DNA from: Deltaproteobacteria bacterium
Lineage (GTDB): Bacteria > Desulfobacterota > Desulfobacteria > Desulfobacterales > BuS5
Length of the DNA: 6,110 bases
Direction of reading: 5' to 3'
NCBI GenBank assembly: GCA_021157555.1
Contig: JAGGWL010000341.1
Location: 1-6,110, forward strand
Part shown: in pieces, positions 1-5,505 of the stretch
How positions within the stretch are numbered: position 1 is the first letter of the stretch
How the letters are laid out: the number at the start of each line of letters is the position of its first letter
Notes under the pieces: model-generated
Database searches by the model: none
Seen by the model: the letters and a program-made list of their open reading frames with translations, nothing else
Told to the model about the DNA's origin: nothing
Translations under genes and position numbers: made by a program

Positions 1-554
1 ACAGGATCAATACAATTATCAGGCAGCTTCTTGATTTCTCAAGAACTTCAAAGGAAAATGTCAAAAATATTTCCGTGCACGAACTTATAAATGACATATC
101 GGAAATATTTGATATGCAGCCATTATTATCGGATATAACAATAGAACTCTGCCTGTCTGCCGAAAAAGATACTCTTACGGCAGATCCGGATCAATTAAGA
201 CAGGTTTTTATGAATCTTGTTATCAATGCCGCTGATTCAATAGGCTTTTCTCCTGAAAAAATAAAAGGAAAAATATGTATAACCACTGAAAATATTGAAC
301 AAATATTGTCTGAATTATCCGTGCCGGTTAAAATGTTGAAAATCATGTTTACAGATAATGGGCCTGGAATTTCCGAAGCCGCTATTAAAAATATTTTTGA
401 TCCATTTTATACTACTAAAGAGCCTGGCAAAGGAACAGGACTGGGTCTTTATGTTTGTTTCATGATAGTCGATAAAATGGGTGGAAACATAGAAGTGGAA
501 AGCAGCAAAAATAATACAACAATATCAATTACCCTGCCCGTCTTTTTTTTTTAG
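1..554 (+). CDS. Sensor histidine kinase, C-terminal part (5' end cut by window edge)
   Basis: This is the end of a two-component sensor kinase, which autophosphorylates a histidine and passes the phosphate to a response regulator. The reading frame is open from base 3, so the start lies outside the window. The first visible residues (RINTIIRQLLDFSR) look like the second helix of a HisKA dimerisation domain; the phosphorylated His is upstream and not visible. The HATPase_c domain follows in order: N-box (NLVINAAD, Asn codon at 225), G1 box DNGPGI (354-371), F-box FDPFYTTK (396-419) and G2 box GKGTGLGL (426-449). All ATP-binding motifs are intact and the protein ends shortly after the domain, so no receiver domain is fused at the C-terminus. 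The motif spellings resemble NtrB-type kinases. The sensed signal and partner regulator cannot be told from this piece. The gene ends in a run of nine T just before TAG. The first possible start inside the window (GTG at 75) is internal to the domain and is not the real start. Confidence 0.93.
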   Translation, partial: RINTIIRQLLDFSRTSKENVKNISVHELINDISEIFDMQPLLSDITIELCLSAEKDTLTADPDQLRQVFMNLVINAADSIGFSPEKIKGKICITTENIEQILSELSVPVKMLKIMFTDNGPGISEAAIKNIFDPFYTTKEPGKGTGLGLYVCFMIVDKMGGNIEVESSKNNTTISITLPVFFF

Positions 555-564
555 AGTACTAAAG

Positions 565-594
565 TAAGGAACGTTATTTCGTCCTCGTTCCTTA
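565..594. repeat. Small palindromic repeat, copy 1
   Basis: A perfect 9-bp inverted repeat, TAAGGAACG (565-573) and CGTTCCTTA (586-594), encloses a 12-nt loop. It shares the left arm TAAGGAACG and the 16-mer TTTCGTCCTCGTTCCT (577-592) with a second copy at 883-916, in the same orientation, on the other side of the tRNA gene. It lies 10 bp after the kinase stop codon but has no T-run behind it, so it is not a canonical terminator. It looks like a dispersed REP-type intergenic repeat; that it is dispersed genome-wide is inference. Confidence 0.75.
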
Positions 595-709
595 TAAACA
601 CAACTTCAAGAATAACGCTGACAAAATGCTTGTTGTATTATGTAACTATTTGTTTTTTTAAAGGTCTGAGCTTTTGATGTAATTGCCATGCAGGTAATTA
701 TAAAAAAGC

Positions 710-738
710 TTGACAATACTACGATTTTTCAATATATT
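710..738 (+). promoter_or_regulatory. Sigma-70-type promoter of the tRNA-Phe gene
   Basis: A perfect -35 hexamer TTGACA (710-715) is followed by a 17-nt spacer and the -10 hexamer TATATT (733-738). Transcription would start around 745, only a few bases before the mature tRNA 5' end at 751, as expected for a short-leader tRNA transcript. A second possible -10, TATTAT (735-740), would give a less favourable 19-nt spacer. Confidence 0.82.
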
Positions 739-750
739 ATTTTGTGTTGG

Positions 751-823
<73 letters not shown>

Positions 824-839
824 CTCAAATAAAAAAAAA

Positions 840-876
840 GGGATATTAAGTGTTAGCTTAATATCCCTTTTTTTTT
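840..876 (+). terminator. Intrinsic terminator after tRNA-Phe, possibly bidirectional
   Basis: A perfect 11-bp stem, GGGATATTAAG (840-850) and CTTAATATCCC (857-867), closes a 6-nt loop and is followed by nine T (868-876). The left arm is preceded by nine A (831-839), so the structure is nearly symmetric and would also work on the minus strand. It starts 16 bases after the mature tRNA end and closes the tRNA transcription unit. Confidence 0.92.
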
Positions 877-882
877 ATTTGA

Positions 883-916
883 TAAGGAACGGGGAAGTTG
901 TTTCGTCCTCGTTCCT
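883..916. repeat. Small palindromic repeat, copy 2
   Basis: Second copy of the repeat at 565-594, same orientation, 318 bp downstream. It has the same left arm TAAGGAACG (883-891) and the same 16-mer TTTCGTCCTCGTTCCT (901-916). The middle differs: nine bases (GGGAAGTTG) sit where copy 1 has TTA. The stem here is 7 bp, AGGAACG (885-891) with CGTTCCT (910-916), around an 18-nt loop. The conserved arms and the variable centre suggest that the arms are what is kept. It starts 6 bp after the T-run of the tRNA terminator. Confidence 0.72.
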
Positions 917-931
917 AACTATAAATTGAAC

Positions 932-960
932 TTGTGCATATACCCAAATCGTCGTATAGA
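932..960 (+). promoter_or_regulatory. Weak candidate promoter for the lipoprotein-kdsD unit
   Basis: TTGTGC (932-937), a 17-nt spacer and TATAGA (955-960) resemble a sigma-70 promoter. The -35 box is poor and the -10 box moderate. It lies about 75 bp before the start at 1036 and after the tRNA terminator, so some promoter is needed near here. The remaining sequence between 961 and 1035 is AT-rich with no other structure that I can see. Confidence 0.35.
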
Positions 961-1035
961 TTTTTATTTCAATTTAAAAAAATTCTTAAGAATGCTCACA
1001 CTTAGAAACAAGAACAAAATTCAGAGATTCTCCAT

Positions 1036-3018
1036 ATGAAATCCAGCCATATTATTCTTTTAGTCATAATTTTATCTTTTTATTCATGCATTTCCAAACA
1101 GATTATCCCCAGTGTGCCTGTAAAGCTTGAACTGGATGAAGCATTATTCATGAAAGCAGAAAAGATGTATGAAAAAGAATTTTATAATCAAGCACTGGAT
1201 AAATATCGGGAATACCTTGAACGTTTTCCTGATAAGAAAATGGCTCCGGCCGCTTTAATGAAAATTGGAACGATTGAGACTATTCTGGAGCATTACTCTG
1301 AATCTATAAATAGTTACGCCCGCCTGATTAAAGAATATCCTGAAAGTATATTTGTTGTCGATGCCATGCTTGCATCTCTGCGATCCTACTATAACAAAGG
1401 TCAATATCAGCAAGTTTTACATTATGCATCCCAAATTCTTCAAAAAACCATTTCAAAAGAAGATGTTCTGACTATATATATAATTCTTGGAGACACTTAT
1501 ATGGCGCAGGAAAATCCTGTAGACGCTGCTTATTACTATATTTTAGCTTATGGAAAGGCTGATGCTTTAACAACAAAAAAGTGTATCCTTGTTAAGCTGA
1601 AAAAAAGCTTCAAACCGTTAAAATATGCAGATATTACAAGGGTTCTTAAACCTGTTGACGATAAAGATTTAAAAGGCCTTGTTTTGTATCTTATAGGCAT
1701 GGCCAAAGCTGAAGAAGAAGACTATTTTGATGCTAAAAGAATTTTATTTGAATTTATTGATAAATTTCCTGATCATGAAAAGGTTCCCAAGGCATCCGAA
1801 CTTTTAAAAAAACTGGAAGATCTTTCTGTTTATGAGCGCCATACCATCGGCTGCCTTTTACCTTTAAGCGGCCCATATAAAATATATGGAAACAGAGCAT
1901 TACGGGGTATTGAGCTGGCTTTAAACAAGTTTATATCCCAAAATATAAATCAGGATACAAATAAAATAATAAAAATAATTATTAAAGATAGCGGATCAAC
2001 CCCCGATAAAGCAGTATCTGCGGTGCAGGAGTTGTATCAGGAAGGTGTCGCCGCTATAATAGGACCTATTTTTTCTGTAGAAGCGGCAGTCATAGAAGCT
2101 CAGAATAAAGGCATTCCGATTATAACTATAACGCAAAAGGATAACATAACCGAAATTGGAGACTTTGTTTTTAGAAATTTTTTTACTCCGCAGATGCAGA
2201 TTAAAACAATTGTATCGTTTGCTGTTGAAGAACTTGGAGTAGATCGTTTTGCGATTCTTTATCCTGAGGATAAATATGGAAAAATATTTATGAATCTCTT
2301 TTGGGATGAAGTACTTGCTTCTGGAGGAGTTGTTATGGGCCTTGAATCGTACAGCCTGAATCAGACAGATTTCAAAGCCCCGATCAAAAAACTTGTGGGA
2401 CTCTACTATGAGATTCCGGAGGATCTTTTAAAGCAAAATGTGATTGATGAGAAAGAAAAAAGTAAAGATAATTTAATTAGTGACGATAATATTTTTGATG
2501 GTGAAACTGAAGATGATGAAATAGATAAAGAACCAAAGCCCATAATAGATTTTGATGCTCTTTTCATACCGGATGCCCCAAAAAGGGCAGGCCTTATTAT
2601 GCCTCAATTAGCTTATAATGATATTGAGGATGTATATGTTTTTGGCACAAACCTCTGGCATTCCGACCGATTAATTAAAATGGCACGCAAATATGTTCAG
2701 GATGCGGTTATGCCGGATATTTTTTTTGCCGGAGCTTCATCTGAAAATGTGCAAGATTTTGTTAAGTGCTTTAAGGATGCTTTTAAACACGAGCCCGGTT
2801 TTATTGAGGCTGTAACATATGACACAGCCATGATACTTTTCAGCATTATAAGCCGGGACGATGTTTCTTTTCGCAGTGCGATCAAAAATGAACTGACCCG
2901 TATGAGCGGTTTTGAAGGAGTAACCGGTCATACAAGGTTTACCAAAAATGGCGATGTTGAAAAAAAACTATATCTCCTGAATATCAAAGGTAAAAAATTT
3001 ATCGAGATAAGGCGATAA
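1036..3018 (+). CDS. LpoA-like lipoprotein: TPR region plus periplasmic-binding domain
   Basis: Predicted 660-residue periplasmic lipoprotein. Residues 1-17 are a short basic start and hydrophobic segment ending in FYSC, so Cys18 is the likely lipidated residue; the lipobox is imperfect (Phe at -3, Tyr at -2). Residues about 36-260 are helical TPR-like repeats (for example residues 38-72 and 75-108, with the YPES/FPD turns typical of BamD/YbgF-type TPRs). From about 269 (HTIGCLLPLSGPY) to the end is a type I periplasmic-binding fold of the Peripla_BP_6 kind. This order and length match E. coli LpoA (about 680 aa), the outer-membrane activator of penicillin-binding protein 1A, and related proteins are commonly annotated 'penicillin-binding protein activator'. 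A role in sensing or binding a small ligand is the alternative. An acidic, low-complexity insert (about 471-501) interrupts the binding domain. The ribosome site is weak (AGAGA, 1023-1027), but the start is fixed by the signal peptide. kdsD follows after 25 bp, probably on the same transcript. Confidence 0.85.
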   Translation: MKSSHIILLVIILSFYSCISKQIIPSVPVKLELDEALFMKAEKMYEKEFYNQALDKYREYLERFPDKKMAPAALMKIGTIETILEHYSESINSYARLIKEYPESIFVVDAMLASLRSYYNKGQYQQVLHYASQILQKTISKEDVLTIYIILGDTYMAQENPVDAAYYYILAYGKADALTTKKCILVKLKKSFKPLKYADITRVLKPVDDKDLKGLVLYLIGMAKAEEEDYFDAKRILFEFIDKFPDHEKVPKASELLKKLEDLSVYERHTIGCLLPLSGPYKIYGNRALRGIELALNKFISQNINQDTNKIIKIIIKDSGSTPDKAVSAVQELYQEGVAAIIGPIFSVEAAVIEAQNKGIPIITITQKDNITEIGDFVFRNFFTPQMQIKTIVSFAVEELGVDRFAILYPEDKYGKIFMNLFWDEVLASGGVVMGLESYSLNQTDFKAPIKKLVGLYYEIPEDLLKQNVIDEKEKSKDNLISDDNIFDGETEDDEIDKEPKPIIDFDALFIPDAPKRAGLIMPQLAYNDIEDVYVFGTNLWHSDRLIKMARKYVQDAVMPDIFFAGASSENVQDFVKCFKDAFKHEPGFIEAVTYDTAMILFSIISRDDVSFRSAIKNELTRMSGFEGVTGHTRFTKNGDVEKKLYLLNIKGKKFIEIRR

Positions 3019-3035
3019 AAAGAAGGCGATAAAAA
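3009..3035 (+). repeat. 14-bp tandem duplication across the lipoprotein stop codon
   Basis: AAGGCGATAAAAA occurs at 3009-3021 and again at 3023-3035, a 14-bp unit repeated twice. The first unit contains the TAA stop of the lipoprotein (3016-3018). The second supplies the only purine-rich sequence before kdsD (AAGG, 3023-3026), but that is 17 nt from the kdsD ATG, which is long for a ribosome site. It looks like a local replication-slippage duplication. Confidence 0.7.
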
Positions 3036-3043
3036 TTCAAACA

Positions 3044-4018
3044 ATGATTATTAAACAGGCAATAGAAGTTCTTCGATTAGAGGCAGAAGGTGTATTAGGC
3101 TTAATTAACAAAATTGATGAAAGTTTTACCAAAATGGTGGAACTGATTTGTAATTCAAAAGGGCGTCTCATAGTTGGTGGTATAGGAAAATCCGGTATTG
3201 TCGGCAGGAAAATAGTGGCCACTTTGAACAGTACTGGAACAAGGTCATTATTTTTACATCCGGTTGAAGCAATGCATGGAGACCTGGGAATGGTAAGCAG
3301 GAATGATATCTTTCTTGCTCTTTCCAACAGCGGAGAAACAGATGAACTTAACATTCTGCTTCCAAGTATACGCAGTATAGGCTGCCCTATTATTGGTTTG
3401 ACAGGCAATACCAGCTCTACTTTGGCAAATCAGAGTGACATAATTATTGATGTTGGTGTTGATAAAGAGGCTTGTCCGCTTGGTCTTGCTCCCACTTCCA
3501 GTACAACCGCCCTCCTGGCCATGGGGGATGCGCTTGCTGTAGTTTTGATTAATAAAAAGCATTTTAAACAGAGTGACTTTAAAAAAATTCATCCCGGAGG
3601 AGCGCTTGGTCAAAGGCTTTCAGCAATGGTTGAGGATATCATGTTGACCGGCGGCTCTGTGCCGCTTATATCAGATTCCTCTTCTTTGGCAAAAGCAATC
3701 AAAGGAATAGACTCCTTTGGATTAGGGACTGTTCTTGTTAGTGATGATAAAAACAGACTTGCAGGCATTATAACGGATGGCGATTTAAGACGCCTGTTAG
3801 CAGAAAAAAAGCAAATAGATGATCTAAGCGTCAATGAAGTAATGACCAAAAAACCGCGTACAGTTAGTCCTGAATCTCTTGTTTATGATGCCCTTAATAT
3901 TATGGAACAATTCCAGATCACAATTCTACCTGTTACTGATTCATCCGGCAGAATAGAAGGTATATTGCATTTGCATGATATCCTGGGTAAGGGAGAATTT
4001 AAATTTAACGGAAGATAA
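3044..4018 (+). CDS. kdsD: D-arabinose-5-phosphate isomerase (KpsF/GutQ/KdsD family)
   Basis: Cytoplasmic enzyme that interconverts ribulose-5-phosphate and arabinose-5-phosphate, the first committed step towards KDO for lipopolysaccharide. The 324-residue length matches the family (E. coli KdsD 328). The N-terminal SIS domain carries GIGKSG (46-51), a HPVEAMHGDLGMV block, the SNSGET phosphate-binding loop, EACPLGLAPTSSTT and HPGGALGQRL, all hallmark motifs. Two CBS domains follow, roughly residues 199-258 (with GIITDGDLRR) and 264-322 (with GILHLHDIL), and are complete. No catalytic motif is missing. The ATG at 3044 gives the usual N-terminus, although its ribosome site is poor; translation may be helped by coupling to the lipoprotein that ends 25 bp upstream. 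In many deltaproteobacteria this gene lies with kdsA, kdsC and lpt genes; none is next to it here. KdsD is far more likely than GutQ, which needs a glucitol operon. Confidence 0.95.
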   Translation: MIIKQAIEVLRLEAEGVLGLINKIDESFTKMVELICNSKGRLIVGGIGKSGIVGRKIVATLNSTGTRSLFLHPVEAMHGDLGMVSRNDIFLALSNSGETDELNILLPSIRSIGCPIIGLTGNTSSTLANQSDIIIDVGVDKEACPLGLAPTSSTTALLAMGDALAVVLINKKHFKQSDFKKIHPGGALGQRLSAMVEDIMLTGGSVPLISDSSSLAKAIKGIDSFGLGTVLVSDDKNRLAGIITDGDLRRLLAEKKQIDDLSVNEVMTKKPRTVSPESLVYDALNIMEQFQITILPVTDSSGRIEGILHLHDILGKGEFKFNGR

Positions 4019-4162
4019 GAAAATAATGGCATCCTTCATTTGTTGTTGACACTTTTGAAAAAACAATGGAATACAGATGCACGCAGATAAGCACAGATAG
4101 GTTTATTTTTTTAAAAAAGTGTAAAGTATTTTTGAAGTGATATGAAGGATGCTGAAAATAAT
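4019..4162. mobile_element. MITE-like insertion: 126-bp element with 9-bp target-site duplication
   Basis: A non-coding element (4028-4153) is bounded by perfect 11-bp inverted repeats, GCATCCTTCAT (4029-4039) and ATGAAGGATGC (4142-4152). A second, inner inverted repeat is at 4049-4064 and 4107-4122 (13 of 16 pairs, including ACACTTTT/AAAAGTGT). Immediately outside, GAAAATAAT is present on both sides (4019-4027 and 4154-4162) as a perfect 9-bp direct repeat, which is what a target-site duplication looks like. Nothing inside codes for a transposase, so movement would depend on an enzyme elsewhere. Nine-bp duplications are known for IS1, the IS10/IS50 type of IS4, and the IS903 type of IS5; I cannot assign the family from the ends. 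The insertion begins directly after the kdsD stop codon and separates the envelope genes from the HAD genes. The long hairpin it could form may affect transcription between them. Confidence 0.68.
4073..4098 (+). repeat. Triple CAGAT repeat at 10-bp spacing inside the MITE-like element
   Basis: CAGAT occurs at 4074-4078, 4084-4088 and 4094-4098, exactly 10 bp apart, in the central part of the element between the inner inverted repeats. The shared GCA before or after the units makes the block look like an imperfect tandem array. Spacing of one helical turn would place the three sites on the same DNA face; any protein binding is inference. Confidence 0.6.
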
Positions 4163-4189
4163 TTTAAAAAAATATCAACAATAAAATAT

Positions 4190-4193
4190 GGAG
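4190..4193 (+). promoter_or_regulatory. Ribosome binding site that decides the HAD phosphatase start
   Basis: GGAG at 4190-4193 lies 9 nt before the ATG at 4203. The in-frame upstream ATG at 4188 overlaps this site and has only AT-rich sequence before it with no Shine-Dalgarno match, so 4203 is the preferred start. Confidence 0.65.
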
Positions 4194-4202
4194 TGGTCGA
4201 AT

Positions 4203-5438
4203 ATGATAATAGAAAAGCATAAGATACGCCTGTTAAAGGAATTTTACGATCTTATGGCCAATACTCGCACTGTGCGATTCAGGATTGTTGAGAACATGTT
4301 CAAAAATCACTCTGAATCGTCAGACCCTGATATGAAAATTGATTTTGAAAAGGAACAGATAGTTTCTCTTAAAAATGCTCTTTTTTCTCTTGAGACTATT
4401 CCTTCTGAAGGGATAAAGCGCAGTCTGTTGCTGGATGACGTAAAAAAAATAGAGGTTGATCTTACATATGAAATAGAAGAGCTGAAAAAAGATATTTTTT
4501 ACCTTGAAAACGGAGAAAAAAAATTTTGCGGATATCTTGAAAATATACATTCCGGATTTACAGAACAGGTAAAAACTGGTGTAAAAAAACTGGGATCTCT
4601 TGATTTTAACTGTTTCATCACCGACAGGGACGGTACTATTAACAATTATTGCGGCCGGTACCGATCTTCAATTCAATCTATTTATAATGCTGTTTCTATT
4701 ACACGTTTTGCAAAATATAAAACTGCTAATCCTATTATTATAACTTCCGCGCCACTTAAGGATCCCGGTATAGTTGATGTAAGTGTAAATCCTGAAAATG
4801 CAATTATTTATGCCGCCTCAAAGGGGCGTGAATTTATAGATCTGAACGGATCACGTCGAACTTATCCCATAGAAGAAAACAAACAACAACTTATCAACAA
4901 ATTGAACAAAAAGCTTTCCGATTTATTATTAAATTCAGAATTGGAAAAATTTACCTTAATAGGCTCCGGGTTACAGCTTAAATTTGGACAAACAACAATT
5001 GCGAGACAGGACATAACCGGAGCGATTCCTGATGATGAATCCGATAAATTTCTAAAACTTGTGCAGAGCATTGTTTCGGATATCGACCCGGGTGGAAACA
5101 ATTTTAAAATCGAAGATACCGGCCTTGATATTGAAATAATTCTTACAATTGAAGATTCAAAATTAGGCCCCAAGGATTTTGACAAAGGGGATGCAGTCAG
5201 ATATCTTGCTACTGAATTAGACTTGTCCCTGCCCAAAGGACCTCACCTTATATGCGGAGATACAGCATCAGATATTCCCATGATAGAGGCTGCCATCGAA
5301 CAGACCGAAGACACATGGACTGTTTTTGTAACTAAAGATAAAGTGCTTGCAGAAAAAGTTTCGGCAACATGTCCTAATTCCGTAATAGTGTCGGAGCCGG
5401 ACATGCTTGTTGGGATTCTGGCCTGTTTGTCTCGTTAA
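4203..5438 (+). CDS. HAD phosphatase resembling trehalose-6-phosphate phosphatase, with helical N-terminal extension
   Basis: Predicted 411-residue cytoplasmic HAD-superfamily phosphatase. Motif I is DRDGT (Asp141 nucleophile, Asp143 acid/base), motif II is the Thr181/Ser182 pair in PIIITSAP, motif III is Lys328 in DKGDAV, and motif IV is GDTASD (Asp353, Asp357). All catalytic positions are present. A large insert between motifs II and III, with strand-rich sequence, fits a C2-type cap. Together with the KGDAV and GDTASD spellings this suggests the trehalose-6-phosphate phosphatase/HAD-IIB group; other sugar-phosphate phosphatases, such as mannosyl- or glucosyl-phosphoglycerate phosphatase, remain possible. 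Residues 1 to about 130 are charged and mainly helical, with probable coiled coil, and I do not recognise them. The start at 4203 is chosen for its ribosome site (ATG 4188 would add five residues). A second HAD gene follows after 67 bp, suggesting one operon for sugar-phosphate metabolism. The substrate cannot be fixed from the sequence. Confidence 0.82.
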   Translation: MIIEKHKIRLLKEFYDLMANTRTVRFRIVENMFKNHSESSDPDMKIDFEKEQIVSLKNALFSLETIPSEGIKRSLLLDDVKKIEVDLTYEIEELKKDIFYLENGEKKFCGYLENIHSGFTEQVKTGVKKLGSLDFNCFITDRDGTINNYCGRYRSSIQSIYNAVSITRFAKYKTANPIIITSAPLKDPGIVDVSVNPENAIIYAASKGREFIDLNGSRRTYPIEENKQQLINKLNKKLSDLLLNSELEKFTLIGSGLQLKFGQTTIARQDITGAIPDDESDKFLKLVQSIVSDIDPGGNNFKIEDTGLDIEIILTIEDSKLGPKDFDKGDAVRYLATELDLSLPKGPHLICGDTASDIPMIEAAIEQTEDTWTVFVTKDKVLAEKVSATCPNSVIVSEPDMLVGILACLSR

Positions 5439-5442
5439 GAGA

Positions 5443-5476
5443 AGGTTGAAGGTGGAAGGCCTTTAACCTTCTACCT
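5443..5476. repeat. Imperfect hairpin repeat between the two HAD genes
   Basis: Two adjoining 17-base arms (5443-5459 and 5460-5476) pair at 14 of 17 positions: AGGT, GAAGGT and AAGG on the left match CCTT, ACCTTC and ACCT on the right, with one mismatch (T-T) and a G-A/G-T pair between the blocks. It fills half of the 67-bp gap. No T-run follows, so read-through into the next gene is expected. It may stabilise or process the transcript, or be a dispersed intergenic repeat with the AAGGTTGAAGG style common in this kind of genome (inference). Confidence 0.65.
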
Positions 5477-5493
5477 AAGTTTTATCATATATT

Positions 5494-5499
5494 AGGAGG
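5494..5499 (+). promoter_or_regulatory. Strong ribosome binding site of the beta-PGM-like gene
   Basis: A perfect AGGAGG lies 6 nt before the ATG at 5506. It is the strongest ribosome site in the window, suggesting this gene is translated more efficiently than its neighbours and independently of upstream translation. Confidence 0.85.
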
Positions 5500-5505
5500 A
5501 TAAAG

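Noticed and set aside
543..551. Nine-T run at the end of the histidine kinase as a programmed frameshift site
   Set aside because: A shift in either direction would only change the last few residues after a complete ATPase domain, and no stimulatory structure tied to it is evident.
565..594. Terminator of the histidine kinase gene
   Set aside because: The 9-bp stem is good, but no T-run follows and the same sequence recurs after another terminator at 883, so it is better called a repeat.
3037..3408. Minus-strand open frame of 123 codons opposite kdsD
   Set aside because: It is antisense to the conserved SIS domain, has no recognisable domain, and is explained by the codon use of kdsD.
4073..4098. 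Remnant CRISPR array
   Set aside because: The repeat unit is only about 5 bp with 5-bp gaps; CRISPR repeats and spacers are several times longer, and no cas gene is present.
4188..4202. Upstream ATG at 4188 as the start of the HAD phosphatase
   Set aside because: It has no Shine-Dalgarno sequence and overlaps the GGAG that is well placed for the ATG at 4203.
4862..5236. Minus-strand open frame of 124 codons opposite the HAD phosphatase
   Set aside because: It lies fully inside a gene with intact catalytic motifs, and its Ser/Pro-rich translation has no domain signature.
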